Positions 42,864-51,179 of a stretch of 64,000 nucleotides of DNA are shown piece by piece (positions within the stretch are counted from its first letter, which is position 1; each line of letters starts with the position of its first letter). The notes under the pieces are model-generated. The model saw nothing but the letters and a program-made list of their open reading frames with translations, ran no database searches and was not told the origin of the DNA. Where the stretch lies: assembly GCA_027064525.1 (NCBI GenBank), contig JAMOPJ010000032.1:1-64000 (forward strand). The letters run 5' to 3'. The position numbers were made by a program, and so were the translations under genes. Source of the DNA: Archaeoglobaceae archaeon. GTDB lineage: Archaea; Halobacteriota; Archaeoglobi; Archaeoglobales; Archaeoglobaceae.

Positions 42864-44063
42864 TCATGGAACTCGAACCACTACCTCTCTCAGATCGTCG
42901 TTCAGCTTTACCTCCCCGAACTCTATTCTTCCAACTTCTCCCTCCACTGAAGTAAAAACCTCGATCGATCTGTTTTCGACATCCAAACCTCTAAGCAATC
43001 CAAAGCCCAGATATCTTCCTTCCCTGCCGTATAATCCGAGCATGAGACCGTTGAGTTGATCTGGGGAGAATATGCAGATGTCCTTGACCTCATAAATCTC
43101 AAGCAGCGCTTTGATCAGTTCTCCTCCTACTTCAACTTCCTTCTCAACGCAGACGTTCAAGAAATCCGATCCCTTCTCAGCGAAGATCACCTTGGCGTCG
43201 AGAACTCCCTCTAAAAACTCGATCTTCTCCCCCTTAAACAGTGTAGTGTTCTCGAACTCAATTTTGCCAGCTTCGAATCTCTTCAGCTTTGCGTTTTCGA
43301 GCCATTTTGCGTAGAGTCTGCTCCTTATCGAGCTTCTAACCTCCCTGCTTCTCTTCTTGAGCACGAAAGATTCGACTTCGAACGTGTTGTAGCTTTTTAG
43401 GTAGTATGGCACCTTTTCAAAGCATACAATTAGATCGGGCTTTATAATCTCAACCTTCGCGAGCTTGTAGTCCCTCGCCCTCTTCCCCTTAGTCCAACCG
43501 GTCGTGTCGATGATTATCCTATCGCCATCTTTGGCCAAATCTTCAACCTTTGCAAAGATACTTGCAACACCTCTAAGACATCTCGCCTCCCTTCCGGTGG
43601 GCGATATCGTTCCCACGAAGTAGCCGTCTATCATCTGAACTTCGGAGATCGAGATTATTCCTCCTTCTGTGAATCCTATGCCCATAGCACAAGGATGGGC
43701 GATGTCCGACTGCCCTATGTCGAGGTCTATGATCCACTTTCTCCCGCTCAGCTTGTTGGCCAAAAAAGTGGCAAGACTGCTCTTGCCAGAATCCGTATCT
43801 CCGAAAAGCATGATTTTTGCGTATTCCTCCCGCTCGATTGCCTCCACCAATCTGTTCCAGCTTTCTGGAATCGTAGATCCCTTCACCGCGATGTAGTTGC
43901 CTTCAATCTCTACCTCCGAATCCTCCACAACATAAATCGGGAGTATCTTTCCCTCGCTAACCGTAACGCTCTCTATTGGACAACCGAAGACCTCAGCCCT
44001 TCCTTGAACCCTTACTTCAGCCCTTCCTTCTACGAGTAAGGTCGTTCCGCCTTCGACCCTCAT
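42864..44063 (-). CDS. Clp1/Grc3-like polynucleotide 5'-kinase
   Basis: The 399-residue protein has Walker A GDTDSGKS near residue 108, followed by the Clp1/Grc3 WIIDLDIGQSDIAHPCAMG segment and DTTGWTKG. Archaeal homologues phosphorylate 5'-OH RNA and DNA ends. A 5'-phosphate is what the RNA ligase at 2397 would use. It begins just downstream of the membrane-protein gene, one base apart. Confidence 0.9.
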   Translation of the reverse strand: MRVEGGTTLLVEGRAEVRVQGRAEVFGCPIESVTVSEGKILPIYVVEDSEVEIEGNYIAVKGSTIPESWNRLVEAIEREEYAKIMLFGDTDSGKSSLATFLANKLSGRKWIIDLDIGQSDIAHPCAMGIGFTEGGIISISEVQMIDGYFVGTISPTGREARCLRGVASIFAKVEDLAKDGDRIIIDTTGWTKGKRARDYKLAKVEIIKPDLIVCFEKVPYYLKSYNTFEVESFVLKKRSREVRSSIRSRLYAKWLENAKLKRFEAGKIEFENTTLFKGEKIEFLEGVLDAKVIFAEKGSDFLNVCVEKEVEVGGELIKALLEIYEVKDICIFSPDQLNGLMLGLYGREGRYLGFGLLRGLDVENRSIEVFTSVEGEVGRIEFGEVKLNDDLREVVVRVP

Positions 44064-44064
44064 A

Positions 44065-44955
44065 CTACTTTCCGAATTTGATTATTACAGACCTGATCTC
44101 GGGTGTAGTGTTGATAAGCTTTGTCAGATTGTAATCGTCCATTATCGCGATGCTGAAACCGTCTTCGTAGTTCTTGCAGTAGTAGTATGCGGTCTCGTTG
44201 GATTTTACGAAGAAGTAGTTACCCAAGAAGTGAATTCCAACGACCTTCTCAAACATCTGGGTTCCGTTCGTCTCGTTCATCCTGTATCCTTCGAAATAGA
44301 AATCTGCTATGGGCGTTCCGTTGCTCTGAATCGAACTCATGGCTGTTTTTCCTGTCACTATTATGGCGTAATCGAAGCTTCCGTTTATCCTGCTTGTGTA
44401 GTTCCCGTATTCGTCAATTATGCTCGTTCCGTTGTTCGCTATCACGTTTAGAACGTTGAGAACGTTGTCGGGATAGCCGTAAACGACCGGATGGATCTCG
44501 TCGGTCATGGCATAGTATCTTCCACTAAAGCTTTTTATTTTAACATTGTAGCCGAAGTATTCTTTCTTATCGTCGTAGGAGAAATAAACCTTCTTCTTTT
44601 CGAGGTCTATGAGGTATAGTTCCGGATAGCCGATCAGCATCTGTTTGAACATCCCGATGTAGTTCGGTTTGAAGATGTAAAAAGCGTAAGGATCGAGATT
44701 CTTGGCTGTGGTGTTGTAGATAAGTCTGAGCAGGGTTTTGTTTGTAGCGTTATAGTTGAAGTATATGATGTATTCCGTTGAGTTTGGAATGTATCTAAGC
44801 CAGTCCTTTAGGCTATCGCCCATGTCGAACTTCACAGTCCTTTCCTCAGGTTTCGAAGGCCCTCTGAAAGCGTATGCAAGCACAGAACCGATCATTATTA
44901 AGGCGAGTATCAACGCGAGAATTCTTGCTGATTTCTTTTCCATCATTTTTGCCAT
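44065..44955 (-). CDS. Hypothetical exported or membrane-anchored protein
   Basis: A 296-residue protein with one N-terminal membrane segment (ILALILALIMIGSVLAYAF) and a large extracellular part rich in Tyr, Asn and potential glycosylation sites (NATNKT, NGSF). It has several beta-rich stretches and no catalytic motif that I recognise. It is upstream of the Clp1-like gene with a one-base gap. Confidence 0.65.
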   Translation of the reverse strand: MAKMMEKKSARILALILALIMIGSVLAYAFRGPSKPEERTVKFDMGDSLKDWLRYIPNSTEYIIYFNYNATNKTLLRLIYNTTAKNLDPYAFYIFKPNYIGMFKQMLIGYPELYLIDLEKKKVYFSYDDKKEYFGYNVKIKSFSGRYYAMTDEIHPVVYGYPDNVLNVLNVIANNGTSIIDEYGNYTSRINGSFDYAIIVTGKTAMSSIQSNGTPIADFYFEGYRMNETNGTQMFEKVVGIHFLGNYFFVKSNETAYYYCKNYEDGFSIAIMDDYNLTKLINTTPEIRSVIIKFGK

Positions 44956-44995
44956 AATCTTCGGTCTGTTGAATGAAGATAAAATTTGCTATCGA

Positions 44996-45652
44996 TTAAA
45001 GGAACCTTCTAAATTCTTTTCTCATAAGCCTCAAAACTCTCTCCTCGCTTTCGCAAATCTCTTCTGCGATCTTTCTCGCGTCTCTTATTCCGGTCATCGC
45101 CGTATAGTTCATTATGAAGTCCTCCGCAACCTCGTCATCATCCAAATCCCACATTCCAGAGAACATCGGATGCGAGTCGTATAGGAAGTCGACGACACCG
45201 TCCAAGTTCACTCCGTTCAGCAAATCGCTGACATAGTCGTGGTCGAAGAACAGGCAATCCCTTAGGATCTCCACTACGGCATCCCTGAGCTTCAGTGCGT
45301 TGTATTTTCTTCCTGCTGGTGAATACTTTTCCACTATCTTGTTGATCTCATCCTTTGTGTAATTGAACACCTTCTGCCTTCCACCCTTGTTCCTGCAGAT
45401 GTTCATTACTATATCATACGTTCTTTCATCTATCGGAGCTACTCTCGATCTTCCGCCGGACGTTAACTTGACAGTGTAGATCGCTTCACCGTTTCTATTC
45501 ATAATCCTGAAGTCCCTCTTGACCAAGTTTTCAAGCTCGTTAGGGGTGGCTAAGGCTGAAATGATAAGCCTGATCAGTGCGTGCTCCTCCAATACCTTTC
45601 TCGATACAGCATTTATGTATCTAATGTCGAACTCCAGTTGTAGCAGATCCAT
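44996..45652 (-). CDS. Tyrosine-recombinase-like protein with altered active site
   Basis: A 218-residue protein starting MDLLQLEFDIRYINAVSRKVL. The segment ALATPNELENL...YTVKLTSGGRSRVAPIDERTYDIV is arranged like the catalytic domain of tyrosine recombinases (helix, EL, strand with lysine, RxVPI), and NALKLRDAVVEIL resembles the HxLRH helix. The first arginine and two histidine positions are replaced, so cleavage activity is doubtful. The C-terminus is helical. The ATG at 45652 fits the TATA at 45671-45686; a longer frame to 45718 crosses it. No att sites are seen here. Confidence 0.55.
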   Translation of the reverse strand: MDLLQLEFDIRYINAVSRKVLEEHALIRLIISALATPNELENLVKRDFRIMNRNGEAIYTVKLTSGGRSRVAPIDERTYDIVMNICRNKGGRQKVFNYTKDEINKIVEKYSPAGRKYNALKLRDAVVEILRDCLFFDHDYVSDLLNGVNLDGVVDFLYDSHPMFSGMWDLDDDEVAEDFIMNYTAMTGIRDARKIAEEICESEERVLRLMRKEFRRFL

Positions 45653-45670
45653 CGTAATCAGCTGTGTGAA

Positions 45671-45686
45671 TAAGTATATAAATTTT
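45671..45686. promoter_or_regulatory. Central TATA box serving two divergent leaderless genes
   Basis: taagtatataaatttt has its TATATA core at 45675-45680. Its centre is 25 bases from the GTG at 45702 (plus) and about 25 from the ATG at 45652 (minus). No other TATA-like stretch is in the 49-base gap. Confidence 0.6.
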
Positions 45687-45701
45687 GAGTCAACTCGTTC
45701 T

Positions 45702-45980
45702 GTGAAACATCCGACCATACTTCAGATCAGAGGCTCGATAGACGAAGAAAATGAGAACGCGATATTGAAGGTCATCGGAAGGTTTGGAGAGGAGTTTGAG
45801 ATTGAAAGAACCAAGAACGGGCTGAATGTTTATTTTTCCGACGTTAACGTGGCGAGAAACGTAATTTCAAAGCTGAACAAAATGTTTAAAGCGGAAGTTA
45901 AGATGAGCACGAAGTATGCCGGCTTAAGAAAAGGTAGAGTTCGAGTTCTGTTCGTTTACAGTTTTAGAATTAGAGATTAG
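45702..45980 (+). CDS. Hypothetical basic protein
   Basis: A 92-residue protein from a GTG at 45702, placed by the TATA box. It has an alpha/beta pattern ending KYAGLRKGRVRVLFVYSFRIRD, with basic strands that might bind RNA. I do not recognise the family with confidence. Divergent from the recombinase-like gene. Confidence 0.6.
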   Translation: MKHPTILQIRGSIDEENENAILKVIGRFGEEFEIERTKNGLNVYFSDVNVARNVISKLNKMFKAEVKMSTKYAGLRKGRVRVLFVYSFRIRD

Positions 45981-46085
45981 CCACCGCCCATAGTCGAATT
46001 GTGCTCGTTAAATCTTGCAAAATACAGCTTAAGCCAGAGAATACCGAAAAGACTTAGAAACATATTTTTAGTCTTGGGAAGATCG

Positions 46086-46235
46086 ATGATCATGCTCTAC
46101 CAGTGCAAAGTTTGCGGATACGTATACGATGAGAAAGAGGGATGTCCCTGGCACGGAATTCCTCCTACGCCCTTTGAGAAACTAAAAGATTTCAGATGTC
46201 CGATCTGCGGAAATAGAGAGTTCCAAAAGCTTTAG
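46086..46235 (+). CDS. Rubredoxin-like protein
   Basis: A 49-residue protein with two CxxC knuckles ([21 protein letters not shown]) and the [13 protein letters not shown] segment of rubredoxins. It has an extra cysteine and histidine (GCPWHG) where rubredoxins have DP, so it may bind zinc or iron in a slightly different site. Starts at 46086 or 46092 are possible; the longer frame from 45999 is not conserved in style. Confidence 0.8.
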   Translation: MIMLYQCKVCGYVYDEKEGCPWHGIPPTPFEKLKDFRCPICGNREFQKL

Positions 46236-46272
46236 TATATTAATAATTAAAAATTTTATCTAGATATCAAAT

Positions 46273-46950
46273 TCAAAGTCTCTCCAAAATCCTGACCCCT
46301 TCCTCCGTTCCAACGATTATCCTATCGATCATACTGTTGCAAAAAATTCCGTTTTCCACCACACCGGGAATCACATTCAATCTTGCCTCAAGATCTCTCG
46401 GATCCTCGATCACTCCGAAGTTGCAATCTACTATAAAGTTCCCGTTGTCCGAAATAACTGGGCCGACCTTTCCGCTTCCTTCTCTAAGCCTGCAACTCCC
46501 ACCGATTTTCTCGATCTCCCTTGCAACAAATCCGTATGCGAACGGTAGGATTTCTACAGGAATTGGCATGCTGAGCTTCTCCACGAGCTTGGATTCGTCC
46601 GCTATGATCACAAACCTATCAGATGCGGATGCGACGATCTTTTCTCTTGTTAAAGCTCCGCCTCCTCCCTTTATACAGTTCAGCGATGAATCGATCTGAT
46701 CTGCTCCATCTATGCAGAGATCCAGTTCTGGAAATTGGAGAAGATCCACAATTCTCAATCCGTTTTCAACCGCAACGATGTGCGACTGATATGATGAAGG
46801 AACTCCGTAGACTTCCAATCCTTCAGCCTTTATCCTCTTACCGAGTTCCTTCAAAAAGAGCTCCACAGTGCTTCCGCTTCCGATTCCGAGAACCATGCCG
46901 TCCTCAACGAGCTTCACAGCCTCCTTTGCACAGTTCAACTTAGCCTTCAT
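46273..46950 (-). CDS. rpiA: Ribose-5-phosphate isomerase A
   Basis: The 225-residue enzyme converts ribose-5-phosphate to ribulose-5-phosphate. Marks are VLGIGSGSTVELFL, GVPSSYQS, CIDGADQID and KGGGGALTREKIVA. The ATG at 46950 follows a GGTGG site and overlaps surE by 11 bases; an upstream in-frame start at 46980 lies deeper in surE and is less likely. Confidence 0.95.
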   Translation of the reverse strand: MKAKLNCAKEAVKLVEDGMVLGIGSGSTVELFLKELGKRIKAEGLEVYGVPSSYQSHIVAVENGLRIVDLLQFPELDLCIDGADQIDSSLNCIKGGGGALTREKIVASASDRFVIIADESKLVEKLSMPIPVEILPFAYGFVAREIEKIGGSCRLREGSGKVGPVISDNGNFIVDCNFGVIEDPRDLEARLNVIPGVVENGIFCNSMIDRIIVGTEEGVRILERL

Positions 46951-47719
46951 ACAACCACCTTCTAAGCTCTTCGAGGTCAACGCTTGCAGTTAAATCTATC
47001 GTAATTGGTGTTATCGAAACCTTACCGCTCCTTATGGCGTGAATGTCCGTCCCCTCCTCAGCATCCTCGACCTCGTCGCCGGTTATCCAGTAATACTTCC
47101 TTCCCCTCGGATCCAATCTCTCCTCAATCCTAGTCCTATACAACCTCCTAGCAAGTCTCGTGATCTCTATCTCCCCGCTGAACTTGGCCGGAACGTTGAC
47201 GTTCAAAACGTCCACTCCTTTCGGCATACCTTTTTTGAGCACGAGCTTCGCAAGCTTTCTAAGGATCTCCTTTGCCAAGGTGAAATCATAAGGCTTGAAC
47301 GTGAACTCGAACTTCTCAGAATCATCCATCTCTTGCGAGATAGCTATGGCCGGACTTCCCTGAGTCGCAGCTTCCAAAGCCGCTCCTACTGTTCCGGAAG
47401 TCGTGACAGCTTCAGTAGATAGGTTTTCACCCAAGTTTATTCCAGAAACGACCAAATCCGGAACCTCGCCTATGATCTTGAAGATCCCGATTATCACAGC
47501 ATCCGTCGGAGTTCCATCGACGGCATAGACCTTCATGTCATTTACGTGAACCTCAGAAACTCTTATCGGTTCCATCACGGACATACTCCTGCCTACCGCA
47601 CTTCTCTGAACTAAAGGGGCGACTACGTAAACGTCACCCAAATCTTTCAGAGCTTCGTAGCTCGCTTTTAATCCGGCGGAATAGAAGCCATCGTCGTTGG
47701 TTACGAGTATCTTGGGCAT
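46940..47719 (-). CDS. surE: 5'/3'-nucleotidase SurE
   Basis: The 259-residue enzyme removes phosphate from nucleoside monophosphates. It has ILVTNDDGFYSAGL at the N-terminus, the metal-site SGINLGENLSTEAVTTSGTVGAALE and the PVVQRSAVG-type loop. It overlaps rpiA, linking nucleotide salvage to pentose phosphates. Confidence 0.95.
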   Translation of the reverse strand: MPKILVTNDDGFYSAGLKASYEALKDLGDVYVVAPLVQRSAVGRSMSVMEPIRVSEVHVNDMKVYAVDGTPTDAVIIGIFKIIGEVPDLVVSGINLGENLSTEAVTTSGTVGAALEAATQGSPAIAISQEMDDSEKFEFTFKPYDFTLAKEILRKLAKLVLKKGMPKGVDVLNVNVPAKFSGEIEITRLARRLYRTRIEERLDPRGRKYYWITGDEVEDAEEGTDIHAIRSGKVSITPITIDLTASVDLEELRRWLYEG

Positions 47720-47781
47720 TTCGATTATGTGGCTAAGTTAGACTTAAAAGCTTAATCAGCATATCCAATCCAATTATCATA

Positions 47782-47826
47782 ACAAATGTTAACAATTTCT
47801 ACATTTGTCGTGACAATATTTATATA
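47782..47826 (+). promoter_or_regulatory. Operator-like inverted repeat and TATA of the small-membrane operon
   Basis: acaaatgt (47782-47789) and acatttgt (47801-47808) form a perfect 8-base inverted repeat with centres 19 bases apart, followed at once by the TATA box tttatata (47819-47826). A regulator bound there would sit over the BRE. A GGAGGG ribosome site is at 47854-47859. Confidence 0.6.
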
Positions 47827-47865
47827 ACGAACCTTCAAAAATTGTGTTCCGTTGGAGGGTTCAAC

Positions 47866-48150
47866 ATGTGGCTTGTCATTTTAGCTTTTGCGGCTGCTAT
47901 AGTGACGGCGATATGGTATGCCAAAGATGATGGCCAATACAAACTTGGACTTCTCAGCATGATCCTCTGGGGTGCGACGATAATGGTCTTCGTCGATCAC
48001 ACCCTTGGCTATCTCATGGAAGGCGGAGAATACCTTGAGGTTTCCATCGATGCGACGATACTCGGAATCGTCCTTGTGATAGTCGCACTGATAATTTGGG
48101 AAATCGTTTTATTGATCGAGGATCCGAAAGGTAAGTTGAGGAAGGTTTGA
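47866..48150 (+). CDS. Small membrane protein with conserved LWG...H...GE motif (1)
   Basis: A 94-residue protein from the ATG at 47866 with three hydrophobic segments. The second holds MILWGATIMVFVDHTLGYLMEGGE, which aligns by eye with MLWGGVILLAIEHIWHGE in the next protein. The shared histidine in a membrane helix followed by GE suggests a metal, haem or proton site. The family is unknown. Confidence 0.65.
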   Translation: MWLVILAFAAAIVTAIWYAKDDGQYKLGLLSMILWGATIMVFVDHTLGYLMEGGEYLEVSIDATILGIVLVIVALIIWEIVLLIEDPKGKLRKV

Positions 48151-48165
48151 TTTGGGGGTGAGCTT

Positions 48166-48504
48166 ATGGCCTGTTTCCTCGTTCCAATGGCAGAAGCGAT
48201 AGTAACAACGGCCGTGCAAAAGGTGGCCGGTGAGAAGGCAAAGAGGTGGAAGCTGAACTGGTTGAACACCATGCTCTGGGGTGGAGTGATACTTCTGGCA
48301 ATAGAGCACATCTGGCACGGCGAAGTTGTCCCGTGGCCGCCCTTCTTAACGGCCATGGAGAACCCCGCAGACATTCCGGCGATGCTCCACGAGATGGCTA
48401 CTATCGGAACCGCAATGGCGGTCGTGATAACACTCACGTGGATCGTGATGGTTGCATTGGCCTCGATTCTGCCAGAGAAAGCTGTAGCTAAGGCCAGAAC
48501 GTAA
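48166..48504 (+). CDS. Small membrane protein with LWG...H...GE motif (2)
   Basis: A 112-residue protein with an N-terminal amphipathic stretch, two or three hydrophobic segments and the motif LWGGVILLAIEHIWHGE near residue 37, plus further histidines (LHEM). It begins 15 bases after its relative, after a GGGGGTGAGC ribosome site, and is followed two bases later by the beta-propeller gene. Unknown family. Confidence 0.65.
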   Translation: MACFLVPMAEAIVTTAVQKVAGEKAKRWKLNWLNTMLWGGVILLAIEHIWHGEVVPWPPFLTAMENPADIPAMLHEMATIGTAMAVVITLTWIVMVALASILPEKAVAKART

Positions 48505-48506
48505 CC

Positions 48507-49544
48507 ATGCGTAGATTTTTAATTTTTTTAATAATTTTGATTTTCATTCCTACGGTTTCCGCTTGGAGTTTCAACGTGAGGGTTTACACCCTCGCAACCA
48601 ACGGCAAGCTGATAGCTGTTGGATCGCACGATGTCTATCTATTCGATTTGAACGGCTCTCTTCTATGGAACAGGAGTGTTGAAGATCCCATTTGGTCGAT
48701 AGACATCAACGCTGTCGGTTATGTGGTTGTAGGGGCTGGAAATAGTGTTTATCTCTTTGACAAAAACGGAACTCTCATCTGGAAATTCAGAACTGGAGGG
48801 TGGGTTAAAAGCGTGGCAATAGATGACAGGCATATCGTAGCCGGATCTTGTGATGGAAATATCTATCTTCTCGATTTGAACGGAAACCTCCTCTGGAAAT
48901 ACTACACTGGAGACTGGGTCTGGAGCGTCGATATTAATGGAAATCGAGTAGTTGCCGGAAACGGACATGCCGGTCATCGAGTTTACATGTTCGATTTGAA
49001 CGGGCGTCTCCTCTGGTCTTTTGACGTCGGAGACTGGAACTGGGTGAAGTCGATAAAGATTGGAGATGATATCGTCGTAGCAGGGACGAGGAACTTCAAG
49101 GTTTTTGCATTCAGCTTGAATGGAAACCTCCTCTGGAAACGTGACGTTGGAAACGTTTGGAGCGTTGCTATAGGAAAAAACTGCGTTGTCGTTGGAGCGG
49201 ATAAGGTCTATGCGTTCAGCTTGAACGGAAAACCGCTTTGGAATTATGAAACCGGAAGCAACTGGGTTTTGAGCGTTGCTGTAGGAAAATTTATCGTTGC
49301 GGGTTCGAGGGATGGGTGCGTTTACGTGTTCGATAAAGATGGGAATCCAACGATGGTCGTCAAAACGGGAGATTGGGTCAGAGGTGTTGCGATAACCGAC
49401 AGCTATGTCATAGCTGGCTCTGATAAGCTATACGTGCTTAAAATTGAGAAGGGAAATGTAAAACCTCCAAAAACGTCGGGATTCTGTCTGATCCCAGCTG
49501 TTATCGGTTTTACACTGGCATTAAAAAAGAGGAAATTTAGCTGA
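48507..49544 (+). CDS. Exported beta-propeller (PQQ-like repeat) protein with C-terminal anchor
   Basis: The 345-residue protein has a signal peptide (MRRFLIFLIILIFIPTVSA), then seven or eight repeats of about 38 residues built around DLNGxLLWxxxxGxWVxSVxI, and a C-terminal hydrophobic segment with a basic end (GFCLIPAVIGFTLALKKRKF). It resembles PQQ-like/WD-type propellers that act as outer-surface binding scaffolds. It is the third gene of the operon with the two small membrane proteins. Confidence 0.8.
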   Translation: MRRFLIFLIILIFIPTVSAWSFNVRVYTLATNGKLIAVGSHDVYLFDLNGSLLWNRSVEDPIWSIDINAVGYVVVGAGNSVYLFDKNGTLIWKFRTGGWVKSVAIDDRHIVAGSCDGNIYLLDLNGNLLWKYYTGDWVWSVDINGNRVVAGNGHAGHRVYMFDLNGRLLWSFDVGDWNWVKSIKIGDDIVVAGTRNFKVFAFSLNGNLLWKRDVGNVWSVAIGKNCVVVGADKVYAFSLNGKPLWNYETGSNWVLSVAVGKFIVAGSRDGCVYVFDKDGNPTMVVKTGDWVRGVAITDSYVIAGSDKLYVLKIEKGNVKPPKTSGFCLIPAVIGFTLALKKRKFS

Positions 49545-49743
49545 CCTCTATCTTTTTGATCTCCTTCTTCTCCTTAGCCTCCATCTCTTCGATCTTCTTA
49601 ATGCTTTCGTCGATTAGACTCCTCATAGCGAGGAGAAACTCCTTGTAAGCGTTCAGCATGTGACTCTTGAACTCCTCCGGCACGACTTCGTTCGGCGTTG
49701 GAACTTTGATCTTTATCTCCTTCGGCATAACCGGACACCTCAT
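49537..49743 (-). CDS. Small helical protein downstream of Get3-like ATPase
   Basis: A 68-residue acidic/basic helical protein (ending KKIEEMEAKEKKEIKK). The ATG at 49743 overlaps the ATPase stop by four bases (ATGA); a second ATG at 49728 follows a GAGGTG site and may be the real start. Unknown function, probably working with the ATPase since translation is coupled. Confidence 0.65.
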   Translation of the reverse strand: MRCPVMPKEIKIKVPTPNEVVPEEFKSHMLNAYKEFLLAMRSLIDESIKKIEEMEAKEKKEIKKIEVS

Positions 49744-50888
49744 CTAAAGTAAATTCTCAGCTCACCCTTATTAAACTTTGCCTCAACCGGTTCCTTCAAA
49801 GCGAGGGATTGTGGTAGAAAGACTATCCTCTTCCACTGTCCGGCAACGATTATCAACTCCTCCCCTCTCTTCAAAAGCTTCAGCTGTTCCTTGGACACGA
49901 AAGGTGCCTTGATTGCTAAAACGAACATCTCGCCCTCCTTCTCAATCTTCATCGGTTTCTCGGAATAGAATACTTTAGTTGGATCCTCTCCGTTGTATAG
50001 CTCGTCCGCAAGCTCGAACAGAGCATCTCCAACAACTTCAGTCGATTTGAAAGGTATCTTGTAAATGGGAAGAGGAAACCTCTCCTTGATCTCCTCCAAA
50101 TACTTCTCCTGCAACTCGAACCACTTGGTAAAGTAATTCCCCGCTTCCTTAGGAAATATTTTGTTCACTATTATACAATCCACTCGGTAACCGAAGAGGT
50201 TCAGATACGTGAATGCTCTCTCCGACTCCCTTATCACCATCCTCTCGGGGTTCATTACTATTCGAACGCTCGTTATCTCACTTTCCAAGATCTCCTTAAG
50301 CTTGCTCATCTTGACGTATAGCTCTTGAATCTTGCTCAAAACCTCTTCAGAAGGCAATGGAACGTTGATGAGGGGTTCGGCGATCGGTTTAACGAGCTTC
50401 AGAACCTTCTTCTCTATTCCAAAGAATCTGTTCATATACCACTTCGCCACTTCTGGCACGCTGAGTAGTCGTAGCGTTTCGCCCGTAGGAGCACAATCTA
50501 AGATTATGACATCGAAGAGCTCCCTCTCGTAGTAGCTTAGAAGGTGAAGAAGGCTCGCCAATTCGTCGAAGCCGGGGAATATCGCAAGCTCCTCAGCAAC
50601 CACATCGTCTATACCTTGAGACTTGAAAAATATTGTAAGATACTCTTTTATCGTGTTCCAGTGCCTCTCAAGCTCGTATTCGACGTTCACCTCCATTGCG
50701 TAGAGATTTTCCATAACTTTCGTCGGATAAGGCTTGAGCTCCTTCTGAAATGAGTCAGATAGGCTGTGGGCTGGATCGGTTGATATTATGAGCGTTTTGT
50801 AGCCAAGTTGAGAAGATTTAATTCCAGTGGCAGCAGCTATTGTCGTTTTTCCTACTCCTCCCTTTCCCGTAAACAGAATTATCCGCAT
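49740..50888 (-). CDS. Get3/ArsA-family ATPase
   Basis: The 382-residue protein has the deviant Walker A GKGGVGKTT at residues 8-16, switch I STDPAHSLSDSF and ILDCAPTGETLRLLSVPE. It is a single-domain form, as in archaeal Get3, which binds tail-anchored membrane proteins; ArsA (arsenite) is less likely as no arsenite cysteines stand out. It is followed by a coupled small protein. Confidence 0.88.
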   Translation of the reverse strand: MRIILFTGKGGVGKTTIAAATGIKSSQLGYKTLIISTDPAHSLSDSFQKELKPYPTKVMENLYAMEVNVEYELERHWNTIKEYLTIFFKSQGIDDVVAEELAIFPGFDELASLLHLLSYYERELFDVIILDCAPTGETLRLLSVPEVAKWYMNRFFGIEKKVLKLVKPIAEPLINVPLPSEEVLSKIQELYVKMSKLKEILESEITSVRIVMNPERMVIRESERAFTYLNLFGYRVDCIIVNKIFPKEAGNYFTKWFELQEKYLEEIKERFPLPIYKIPFKSTEVVGDALFELADELYNGEDPTKVFYSEKPMKIEKEGEMFVLAIKAPFVSKEQLKLLKRGEELIIVAGQWKRIVFLPQSLALKEPVEAKFNKGELRIYFR

Positions 50889-50963
50889 TGGTTTGAGTTG
50901 AATGAAAGGAAATAAAAAGCTTAGCCCAAGATCTGATCGTTCATGTCTTCAGCTTAAGGCATA

Positions 50964-51179
50964 TTAAATCCCGAAGACTTCTTCGAGCAACTCCGCTATG
51001 TTCTCAGCCTCAGCTTTCTCCACCTTCTGAATCGCAAAACCGACGTGAACCAAAACGTAGTCTCCCTCCCTCACATTCTCAAGGAGGTCTATCCTAACCT
51101 TTCTCTTCGTTCCCTTGAAATCCACTATGGCGTATGGATACTCAACCTTTTCTACTCTCCCCGGGATCGCAATGCACAT
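50964..51179 (-). CDS. hypC: Hydrogenase maturation chaperone HypC
   Basis: A 71-residue protein starting MCIAIPGRVEKVEY, with the essential cysteine at position 2, which fixes the start at 51179 rather than 51197. HypC/HybG carries the Fe(CN)2CO group to the hydrogenase large subunit. It overlaps hypB by 28 bases. Confidence 0.95.
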   Translation of the reverse strand: MCIAIPGRVEKVEYPYAIVDFKGTKRKVRIDLLENVREGDYVLVHVGFAIQKVEKAEAENIAELLEEVFGI

